From Clostridia bacterium (GTDB lineage: Bacteria > Bacillota > Clostridia > Oscillospirales > Acutalibacteraceae), in assembly GCA_024689165.1 (NCBI GenBank), contig JAILDS010000182.1:1-14801 (forward strand): a stretch of DNA of 14,801 nucleotides, in the 5' to 3' direction. The notes under the pieces were generated by a model that saw nothing but the letters and a program-made list of their open reading frames with translations, was not told where the DNA came from and did no database searches. Position numbers and translations under genes: made by a program. This document shows, piece after piece, positions 6,621 through 12,750 of the stretch (within the stretch, counting starts at the first letter, position 1; every line of letters begins with the position of its first letter).

Positions 6621-8381
6621 ATGAAGAAAGTTCTTCCCATTCTTCTTGTCGTCGCTATGATAGTCGCTCTGGCGGCATGCGGCGGCAAGACCGAGCCCGA
6701 CACCACCGCTGCTCCGGACGCGAGCGAAGCCGATACTACGCCCGCAGCCGCCCCCGTCGAAGTGATCGACGTCTCCGAGCTCAAGCTCGACCCGGCCACC
6801 GAGTGGTCACAGTACGACGAACTCATCGCGCAGATCAAGGCGGAGACCGATTTCGCAAAGCGCGTGGAGCTCATGCATCAGGCCGAGGACATCCTCATGT
6901 CCACATGGTGCGTCATTCCCATCTACTACTACAACGACATCTACATGCAGAAGGATTACGTGTCCGGCATCTACTCCAACAAGTATGCCACGAAGTTCTT
7001 CATGTACACCGAGATGTCCAACGGATCGGACACGCTCAAGCTCAACCTTGCCTCCGAGCCCGATTACCTTGATCCGGCTCTGAACAGCTCTGTTGACGGC
7101 GCCTGCCTTGCCGCTAACTCTTTCTCCGGCCTGTACACCTACGACGCCAACGGCGTTTGCGCTCCCGCCTGCGCCGAGAGCTACGTCGTCAGCGAGGACG
7201 GCCTTACCTACACCGTCACCCTTAAAGAGGGCCTGAAGTGGTCTGACGGCAGCGACCTTACCGCCGCCGACTTCGAGTACTCCTGGAAGCGCGCTTCCTC
7301 CGAAGAGACCGCTGCCGACTACGGCTACATGTTCTCCGGTTTTGACGGCTATGACGACGGCGAGATCAACGTCAAGGCTCTTGACAACACCACCCTTGAG
7401 TTCGTCCTCAGCGCTCCCTGCGCCTACATGGAAGACCTCATGGCGTTCCCGACCTTCTATCCTGTCAAGAAGGAAGCGGTCGAGGCCAATGCCGATTACC
7501 TCACCTCTCCCGGCGGCTGGTGCACCGAGGCCGGCTTCGTTTCCAACGGCGCTTATGTCTGCACCGAGTGGAACCACGACGTCTCCATGACCTATGAGAA
7601 GAACCCCTACTGGTACAACGCCGACGCCGTTAAGGTCGAAAAGCTTCAGTTCATGCTTTCCGCCGACGACACCGCCATCTATTCCGCTTACAATTCCGGC
7701 GACATCGACTTTGCCGACTCCGTTCCCACCGACGAGGTCAAGAACCTTCTCGACAATCCGGAGTTCCACATCGTTGACGAGCTCGGTACCTACTATGTAG
7801 CCTTCAACGCGAAGAGCGAGATCTTCGAGGGCAAGACCGCCCAGCAGGCCGCCGACATGCGCCATGCGTTCTCTATCCTTATCGACAGAGACTACATCTG
7901 CGAGAACATCGGCCAGACCGGCCAGGTAGCCGCCAACTCCTTCATCCCGCTCGGCATGGCCGACGGCAACGGCGGCCTCTTCAAGGCCACCGCGACCGAC
8001 AACGCTTACTTTGACACCAACGCCATCGTCAACGACACCGACGCGACCGTCGCCGAGGCCAAGGCTCTGCTTGAGAACGCCGGCTTTGTGTTCGGCGAGG
8101 ACGGCAAGCTTTCCGCCGAGACCCCGATCCAGGTCGAGTACCTCACCAATGAGAGCACCGGCCACGTCGCCATTGCCCAGGCCATCCAGCAGGATCTCAG
8201 CGTTCTCGGTATCGAGCTGACCATTCAGCAGCAGGACTGGAACGTCTTCCTTGATGAGCGTAAGCAGGGCAACTTCGACTTCGCCCGCGAGGGCTGGATC
8301 GCCGACTTCAACGATCCCATCAACATGCTTGAGATGTGGATCACCGATTCCGGCAACAACGACTGCCAGTTTGGTCGCTGA
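6621..8381 (+). CDS. oppA: Circularly permuted OppA-type peptide-binding lipoprotein
   Basis: The 586-residue lipoprotein has signal peptide MKKVLPILLVVAMIVALAAC with lipobox LAAC (Cys20). The frame is open further upstream, but GGAGG seven bases before ATG 6621 and the signal peptide fix this start. Residues 21-56 are a Thr/Ala/Pro/Asp-rich linker. Residues 57-132 (WSQYDELIAQIKAETD, then VIPIYYYNDIYM, then KFFMYTEM) match what is normally the C-terminal end of family-5 binding proteins. In E. coli OppA this is the FDKLI...IVPVYYY...KNLYI end. Only at about residue 138 does the usual mature N-terminus begin (LKLNLASEPDYLDPAL). The usual order then follows to NDPINMLEMWITDSGNN and CQFGR-stop, where other members would continue into the moved segment. 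All parts of the fold are present once, in permuted order. Codons are strongly biased, with ATA nearly absent, suggesting high expression. Peptide binding is inferred from the operon. Confidence 0.88.
   Translation: MKKVLPILLVVAMIVALAACGGKTEPDTTAAPDASEADTTPAAAPVEVIDVSELKLDPATEWSQYDELIAQIKAETDFAKRVELMHQAEDILMSTWCVIPIYYYNDIYMQKDYVSGIYSNKYATKFFMYTEMSNGSDTLKLNLASEPDYLDPALNSSVDGACLAANSFSGLYTYDANGVCAPACAESYVVSEDGLTYTVTLKEGLKWSDGSDLTAADFEYSWKRASSEETAADYGYMFSGFDGYDDGEINVKALDNTTLEFVLSAPCAYMEDLMAFPTFYPVKKEAVEANADYLTSPGGWCTEAGFVSNGAYVCTEWNHDVSMTYEKNPYWYNADAVKVEKLQFMLSADDTAIYSAYNSGDIDFADSVPTDEVKNLLDNPEFHIVDELGTYYVAFNAKSEIFEGKTAQQAADMRHAFSILIDRDYICENIGQTGQVAANSFIPLGMADGNGGLFKATATDNAYFDTNAIVNDTDATVAEAKALLENAGFVFGEDGKLSAETPIQVEYLTNESTGHVAIAQAIQQDLSVLGIELTIQQQDWNVFLDERKQGNFDFAREGWIADFNDPINMLEMWITDSGNNDCQFGR
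6779..7043 (+). repeat. oppA: 10-bp direct repeat bracketing the relocated OppA segment
   Basis: GCTCAAGCTC occurs at 6779-6788 and at 7034-7043, in the same orientation and reading frame (both encode Leu-Lys-Leu). The likeness extends to 13 of 15 bases. The copies are 255 bp apart, exactly 85 codons, and enclose the displaced C-terminal segment. Deleting one repeat plus the interval would restore a conventional linker-to-N-terminus junction in frame. The repeat could be a scar of the event that inserted the segment, or a chance effect of biased codons. Confidence 0.5.
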
Positions 8382-8398
8382 TCATCCTATCAAAAACG

Positions 8399-8424
8399 CG
8401 GCGGGGGAGACCCCGCCGTTTTTT
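8399..8424 (+). terminator. Intrinsic terminator of the opp operon
   Basis: CGGCGGGG (8399-8406) and CCCCGCCG (8411-8418) form a perfect 8-bp, all-GC stem around a GAGA tetraloop. Six T residues follow (8419-8424). It lies 17 bases after the oppA stop codon and is a strong Rho-independent terminator for plus-strand transcription. Confidence 0.93.
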
Positions 8425-8486
8425 ATTGGACCTTCTGGTTGAATTATGATAACAGGGAGACGTAGCTGCGCTGCCTGCAGTGCATG

Positions 8487-8519
8487 AAAAAACAAAAACG
8501 CCGGGTATTACCCGGCGTT
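8487..8519 (-). terminator. Intrinsic terminator of the minus-strand small gene
   Basis: The 10-bp stem AACGCCGGGT (8497-8506) / ACCCGGCGTT (8510-8519) has a 3-base loop. The A-rich stretch at 8487-8498 becomes a T-rich tail, interrupted by one G, on the minus strand. It lies 12 bases beyond the stop codon of the 49-residue gene. It stands back to back with the opp terminator about 70 bp away. Nothing else is apparent between the two. Confidence 0.9.
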
Positions 8520-8531
8520 GCAGAACAATAA

Positions 8532-8681
8532 TTATTCAGCAGCAACAGTAAGCTTTGCAAGCAGCTTGGTGATGATCTCGCGAAGCTGGTTGATGAAAGC
8601 AATGAGAACGTCGAACAGCTGGAAGAAATCCTTAACGTTACCTTCCTTGTTGCCCTTGAGCTCGTCTATAAGTCCGCCCAT
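8532..8681 (-). CDS. Small amphipathic-helix protein, 49 residues, own promoter and terminator
   Basis: I do not recognise a family. The protein starts MGGLIDELKGNKEGNVKDFF and ends LLAKLTVAAE. From about residue 16 it is one likely long amphipathic helix, with hydrophobic residues every three to four positions (FF, LF, VLI, FI, L, II, LLAKL) between charged ones. Net charge is about -1. It has no signal peptide and no uninterrupted membrane segment. The ATG at 8681 has GAGGTG (8688-8693 on the plus strand) six bases upstream. An extended -10 promoter lies about 20 bases further, and a terminator follows the stop, so it is a complete single-gene unit. The frame stays open to 8738, but those codons overlap the promoter. 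Its final helix resembles the tails of two secreted enzymes in this window, for example ITKLLAKL against LTKLLPKAL of the metallophosphoesterase. Confidence 0.75.
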   Translation of the reverse strand: MGGLIDELKGNKEGNVKDFFQLFDVLIAFINQLREIITKLLAKLTVAAE

Positions 8682-8709
8682 GAATAACACCTCACTTTCT
8701 TTTGAATGC

Positions 8710-8738
8710 ATTCTATCAGATAAATCGGATGATTGCAA
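8710..8738 (-). promoter_or_regulatory. Extended -10 sigma-A promoter for the 49-residue gene
   Basis: Read on the minus strand, TTGCAA (8738-8733) is followed after exactly 17 bases by TAGAAT (8715-8710), preceded by TGA to give a TGN extended -10. Four of six bases match the -35 consensus and five of six the -10. Transcription would start near 8703, leaving a 5' leader of about 20 bases with the ribosome binding site. It lies in the 72-bp gap after the GH5 gene. Confidence 0.75.
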
Positions 8739-8753
8739 GAGGATTTTGCTCAG

Positions 8754-10118
8754 TTAAGCAAATTTTAATACATTTGAAACCTTTGCCAAACAATCTGAAC
8801 AAATATTATACAGCAGCTCCAGCAGCGACAGAGCGTTTTTGTAGTATTTCGTCCGCGCAGCAGACTCGTTTTCGGTCAGAGCGGGGAAGTCGATGAACCC
8901 GTCCGCGTATTTTTCAACGAACCATGAAAAACCCGTCCGCTCGAAATTGCCGGAATCGCTTCTGAGGCATTCTCCCCACTTTTCGGATATCTCTTCAAAG
9001 GAATCGTTGTAAACGTCCGCTTTGGGCAGAGTGTTGTTGAAACGGCAGAAGAAATTGCCGTGCCCGGACCATGTCGGGTTCATGCCCTTGTAGGTCCACA
9101 GACACCAGGAGACGGAGTAATAGTTGAACATCGAAAGGACGAAGTCGAAGGTCGCGTTCGTGCGCGGGTAAAACTCCCCGACGAAGCACGGGATGTCGTA
9201 CGTGCCCAGAGACGATACCACGGCGTCTTCAAATGCCCTGTCGGTCGTGTCGTACAGGTGCAGCTGGTACATCACGTTTTCCCAGCCGTAGGTATTCGGG
9301 TCGGGAAGGCTCGAATAACGCCACGTCGCCTCAAACGTTACGATATGGTCGGCGTCGGCCGATCTGACGGCTTTGTACGCGGAGTCGAAGAAGCTCCATG
9401 CCGTCGGGGTGTAAAGGGCGCGCCCGACAACGTCTGCAAGGGGCTCGTTGAGTATATCGTATGCCGCGACGGCGGGATTGCCGGCGTAATGCTCCGCGAG
9501 GACGCGCCAGAACTCGACCATAAGCTCCCTGTAACCGGACGCCTTAGAGGTGAGGTTGAAAAAGCTCTGCGAATCCGCTTTGCCGCAGTGGTCGCAGTTG
9601 TTCTGATACCCGGGTACGCCGTGAAGGTCGATGATCGCGTAAACACCGTTTTCGGCGCAGGCGTCGACGATCTCGTCAAGCAGCGAAAAATCCGGTTCGC
9701 CGGAATCGTTCAGGTACCAGGTGCCCTTGTCGTCCGACTGGAAAAGCCTGTACCAGATCGGTATCCTGACGCAGTTGAAGCCCATGGAAGCTATGTCGGC
9801 GATGTCGCCGGTCGTCAGAAAATTGCTCATGTACTGCCGAAGCAGCTCCATAGCCCTCTCGCTGCCGAAACGAGAAACGAGCGTATCGAGGACCTCTGCG
9901 CAGCCGGATTCGACGGTCACGGGCGTGAACCATTCCTCGAACATCATCCAGCCGCCGAGATTGACTCCGCGAAGGATGATCTCTTCGCCGGAAGCGGTAA
10001 CGATTCGTTTCCCCTCCGTGTGGAGCATCTCTAGACCTCCCTCTTCGGCTTGCGTGACGATCGGAGAAGCCGTGAGGAGCAAAACGGCGGCAAGGATGAG
10101 AGAAAACAGTTTTTTCAT
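8754..10118 (-). CDS. Secreted glycoside hydrolase family 5 (cellulase/beta-glucanase type)
   Basis: The 454-residue protein has signal peptide MKKLFSLILAAVLLLTASPIVTQA, probably cleaved after Ala24 (TQA-EEG). The GH5 barrel begins at about residue 37 (IILRGVNLGGWMMFEEWF) and continues with NCVRIPIWYR and IIDLHGVPG. The acid/base Glu225 is in YDILNEPLAD, the YQLHLYD strand is at about 284-290, and the nucleophile Glu315 is in CFVGEFYPR. The catalytic set is complete. GGWMMFEEW-type openings occur in exo-beta-1,3-glucanase-like and cellulase-like GH5 members, so it likely cuts a beta-glucan; the exact linkage is not readable. No cellulose-binding or dockerin module is seen. After the barrel comes a hydrophobic, amphipathic C-terminal tail (about 424-454, KYYKNALSLLELLYNI onward). 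The start lies four bases after the GH2-like stop, with AAGGTGA overlapping that stop, so translation is probably coupled. Confidence 0.92.
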   Translation of the reverse strand: MKKLFSLILAAVLLLTASPIVTQAEEGGLEMLHTEGKRIVTASGEEIILRGVNLGGWMMFEEWFTPVTVESGCAEVLDTLVSRFGSERAMELLRQYMSNFLTTGDIADIASMGFNCVRIPIWYRLFQSDDKGTWYLNDSGEPDFSLLDEIVDACAENGVYAIIDLHGVPGYQNNCDHCGKADSQSFFNLTSKASGYRELMVEFWRVLAEHYAGNPAVAAYDILNEPLADVVGRALYTPTAWSFFDSAYKAVRSADADHIVTFEATWRYSSLPDPNTYGWENVMYQLHLYDTTDRAFEDAVVSSLGTYDIPCFVGEFYPRTNATFDFVLSMFNYYSVSWCLWTYKGMNPTWSGHGNFFCRFNNTLPKADVYNDSFEEISEKWGECLRSDSGNFERTGFSWFVEKYADGFIDFPALTENESAARTKYYKNALSLLELLYNICSDCLAKVSNVLKFA

Positions 10119-10122
10119 GGCT

Positions 10123-11985
10123 TCACCTTTTCAGTACGACGGTATCGTAGAGATTGTCATATGCGACTTTGATCTCTGTTTCGCCGCGTGAAAGCTTTAC
10201 GCCGGAAAAATAGAACACGCCGCGGCTCTCGCTGAACGGCTTGATCCTTTTTTCACGGTCGGATATGAAAAGCTTCAGACGCGGGCAGTTGGAATAGACC
10301 TTGATGCCCGCGGTCTTTTTGTCTGCGCTGAGGGTGTAGGACGCGATCTTGATAAAGGCGTCGGGGCCCAGGACTGACTCATAGAACCAGTACGCGCTTT
10401 TGAAAAGCGACCTGTCGGCGGAGATCAGGCCCATCGCGCGCTTACGGTCGCTCGAGGGCAGGGTGCAGTCGAAAAGAGAGTTGACGAAAACGGCGAAGAT
10501 GCCCATTTTGTCTTCAAGGGCCCTCCACCAGAGCTCATGATACTGCGCCTGTACGTTGTCGGATATCTCTCGCGAACGCTCGGCAGTCGCCGCCGAGGAA
10601 TAGCCCTCGCAGATCAGCGAGAGATAGACCGACGGGTATTTTTTTCTGAAAGCGTCCGCCGCGGCTGCTGCAAGCTGCTCGGCCCCGCCTTCGACGCCGT
10701 GCGGGACGCGCAGACAGACGACCGGGCAGACGGGAACGTAACCGTCGTCGATATAACGGCTGTCCTCAAGCGCGCAGGTCATGGTGGAGGGAGAGAGCGA
10801 ATCGATGAATTCGCGCAGCGCCGCAAGCAGCTCTCTGTTTTGCTCACGAAGGGCGGCGGTCGGATAGGAATAAATGCTCCTGAACAGAACGCTCGGATTG
10901 TTGTAGGTCTGCTTGATGTATTCCTCAAAGAAGGATCTCAGTTCGCGAAGCGAGCCGAAGGACGGTTCTTTTTTTTCGAAGTTGAGCGAAAAGTCGCTCA
11001 CTATAACGATGCCGCGCCGGTCGCAGACGTCGAACAGGCTGTCGTCGGTTCGGTAGCCGCCTGACAGGAAAACGCAGTTCCCGCCAATCCTGCAGAGGGA
11101 CTCTATATCCGCCTCGCTGTCGCGGGAGGTATAACCGTCCGACCAGAAGTCGTTGAAAAAGCGCGCCCCGAAGAGGGGCTGCCTTACGTCGGAGTTGACG
11201 GAGAAAAAGCCCTCCGAGTCGATCTCGACGCGCCTTATGCCGAAAAACACGTCAAGCTCGTCGTAGCTTTTTCCGTCGCGGACTATTGACGCGCGCAGAC
11301 GGTAGAGGTGGGCGGTCGAGGTCGTGTCCCATTTGATCGGGTCGGCGATGTTTATCACCGCGTCGGGGGATTTCGGGACAGCCTGACAGGACCCCGCGAC
11401 CATGTCGTCGTGAGTGTATATCACGTAAGAGATGACGTCGTAGTTGATGGGGTTTTCAATGAGCGCGCGGATATAGACGTGCGCTTCTCCCGAGTCGTCG
11501 AGCACGGGGGTGACGTAGATACCCTGTGACCCGTGGTCCGAAAGGGAAAAATGCGTTTTCGGAACGGAGATGACGCCGATCTTTCCGAAAATTCCGCCCC
11601 GGCATACGTCGTACGGGGAGAAGACCTCCGCGCAGTCGCTGAAGACCTCAAGCCTTATGACAAAGGGCTTGACCGGTTTTACGAGGCGGGTCAGCTCCGT
11701 GCGGAAAACCGTTGACGAGCCGGTGTGTTCACACAGTTTTCTGCCGTCGACGTAGACCTCGCAGCGGCTGCTGACGCCGGAGAGCTCAAGGAAGATGCAG
11801 CCCGAGCATCTGTCCGCAGACAGGATCACCTCGCGCGTGTAAGTACCGTGGGAAGGCAGACGGGAGAGCTCCCCGACGTCTGAACCCATGGGGTGCCAGG
11901 AGTGGGGGAGATCGACCGTTTCACCTTCCGATCCTCCGTCGGGGATGAAAGTCCACCCGCGGTTGAGCTCAAGATACTCTCTCAT
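10123..11985 (-). CDS. GH2-like protein lacking the usual acid/base motif
   Basis: The 620-residue protein has no signal peptide. The N-terminal beta-sandwich is typical of GH2 (residues 1-140: LNRGWTFIPDG, TVDLPHSWHP, GTYTREV, CEVYVDGRKL). An immunoglobulin-like domain follows (about 155-255, ending FFGIRRVEID). A TIM-barrel region runs from about 260 to 535, with NPSVLFRS (363-370) and IFAVFVNSLFDC. A short C-terminal beta domain closes it. In active GH2 enzymes the NPSV strand runs into W-S-x-G-N-E, whose Glu is the acid/base; here the matching stretch is RSIYSYP, with Tyr374 at that place. The usual NxVRxxHYP is replaced by NCVFLSGGYR. A Glu that could be the nucleophile remains in LICEGYS (Glu460). 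It may be inactive, a binding protein, or a divergent enzyme. It overlaps plsC by four bases and is followed by GH5, so it probably serves carbohydrate use. Confidence 0.8.
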   Translation of the reverse strand: MREYLELNRGWTFIPDGGSEGETVDLPHSWHPMGSDVGELSRLPSHGTYTREVILSADRCSGCIFLELSGVSSRCEVYVDGRKLCEHTGSSTVFRTELTRLVKPVKPFVIRLEVFSDCAEVFSPYDVCRGGIFGKIGVISVPKTHFSLSDHGSQGIYVTPVLDDSGEAHVYIRALIENPINYDVISYVIYTHDDMVAGSCQAVPKSPDAVINIADPIKWDTTSTAHLYRLRASIVRDGKSYDELDVFFGIRRVEIDSEGFFSVNSDVRQPLFGARFFNDFWSDGYTSRDSEADIESLCRIGGNCVFLSGGYRTDDSLFDVCDRRGIVIVSDFSLNFEKKEPSFGSLRELRSFFEEYIKQTYNNPSVLFRSIYSYPTAALREQNRELLAALREFIDSLSPSTMTCALEDSRYIDDGYVPVCPVVCLRVPHGVEGGAEQLAAAAADAFRKKYPSVYLSLICEGYSSAATAERSREISDNVQAQYHELWWRALEDKMGIFAVFVNSLFDCTLPSSDRKRAMGLISADRSLFKSAYWFYESVLGPDAFIKIASYTLSADKKTAGIKVYSNCPRLKLFISDREKRIKPFSESRGVFYFSGVKLSRGETEIKVAYDNLYDTVVLKR

Positions 11986-12698
11986 GCCAGCTTCTCCGCA
12001 AGCCTTTGCTTTACTTCGGCGGCTGCCGTTACAAGCTCTTCTTCGGAACAGCCGCCGAGATATACCGGGCTGAGGAACTCAACGCCGATCACGCCGGGCT
12101 TTATCTTCCGGCCGTTGTTTTCAAAACGGTCCGCCGCGCCTTTGATCACGACCGGGACGAGCGGCGCTCCGGTTTTTTGAGCCAGCTTGAAGGCTCCGAG
12201 CTTGAACTCGCCCATATTGCCGTCCTTTGAGCGGGTGCCCTCTGGGAAAACGACCATTGAGCCGCCGTCGTTGACGAAATCCATCGCCTTGAGAAGGGCG
12301 GACGCGGCGTCGCGAATATCGTCGCGCTTGACGAATACGCAGCCGATAGCCTCAAGCCACAGATGCGCGCCGGGGATCTTGCCGAGCTCCTCTTTCATGA
12401 TGAATCCGGGCATATTGCGGCCGTTCGTTATCATGACCGGAGCGTCCCACATGGACGTGTGGTTCGGCGCGTAAATGACAGGCCCGGCAACGGGGATGTT
12501 TTCACGTCCGCGCACGTCGTATTTTATACCCGCGCGCTCTTCCGCGTAAGAGCAGAACGTTCCTACCTGTTTGACGGCGAAGGCCTTTCGCTCTTCGGTC
12601 CTTTCTTCACGCCCGAGCCGGATGAGCTCCGGGTTGTACGAGAACAGCCGCAGAGCCTTCGCTCCGAGCTGGGCGAACCACAGCATCGTCTTGTCCAT
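11982..12698 (-). CDS. plsC: 1-acyl-sn-glycerol-3-phosphate acyltransferase (PlsC family)
   Basis: The 238-residue protein has the acyltransferase motifs in order: block I NHTSMWD with catalytic His80 and Asp85 (HX4D), block II around GFIMKEEL (98-105), block III FPEGTRSKDG (151-160, phosphate binding), and block IV around APLVPVVIKG. These enzymes transfer a second acyl chain to lysophosphatidic acid to give phosphatidic acid at the cytoplasmic membrane face. A single weak N-terminal hydrophobic stretch may anchor it. The start at 12698 has AGGAGGGG about seven bases upstream. The end overlaps the GH2-like start in ATGA (11982-11985), which is unexpected, as lipid and sugar enzymes are not usual operon partners. 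The family includes acyltransferases for other substrates, so the lysophosphatidic acid assignment is by family only. Confidence 0.92.
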   Translation of the reverse strand: MDKTMLWFAQLGAKALRLFSYNPELIRLGREERTEERKAFAVKQVGTFCSYAEERAGIKYDVRGRENIPVAGPVIYAPNHTSMWDAPVMITNGRNMPGFIMKEELGKIPGAHLWLEAIGCVFVKRDDIRDAASALLKAMDFVNDGGSMVVFPEGTRSKDGNMGEFKLGAFKLAQKTGAPLVPVVIKGAADRFENNGRKIKPGVIGVEFLSPVYLGGCSEEELVTAAAEVKQRLAEKLA

Positions 12699-12718
12699 AT
12701 TCTCACCCCTCCTGTATC

Positions 12719-12750
12719 TGCGTTAGGTCAAATTTGCGTTAGGTCAAATT
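12719..12750. repeat. Perfect tandem duplication of 16 bp at the end of exoA
   Basis: TGCGTTAGGTCAAATT occurs twice head to tail (12719-12734, 12735-12750). The second copy supplies the first two bases of the exoA stop codon (12749-12751 on the minus strand), so the duplication lies almost wholly in the 50-bp gap between exoA and plsC. On the minus strand each copy has TTGACC, but no -10 follows at a suitable distance. It looks like a replication-slippage duplication with no clear role. Confidence 0.8.

Noticed and set aside
6807..8165. Long minus-strand ORF of 452 codons opposite oppA
   Set aside because: Low-complexity Val/Gly/Leu-rich translation caused by the GC-biased codons of oppA; no domain, ribosome binding site or neighbours.
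8682..8738. Longer 68-residue version of the small gene
   Set aside because: The extra codons coincide with the -10 and -35 elements and the leader; the start at 8681 has its own ribosome binding site.
8518..8757. Plus-strand 79-codon ORF over the small gene
   Set aside because: It lies opposite the promoter, ORF and terminator of the minus-strand gene and has no ribosome binding site or homology that I recognise.
9060..10034. Plus-strand ORF of 324 codons opposite the GH5 gene
   Set aside because: Shadow of a gene with intact catalytic motifs on the other strand.
12719..12750. TTGACC in the tandem repeat as a -35 element for plsC
   Set aside because: No -10-like sequence at 16-18 bp from either copy.
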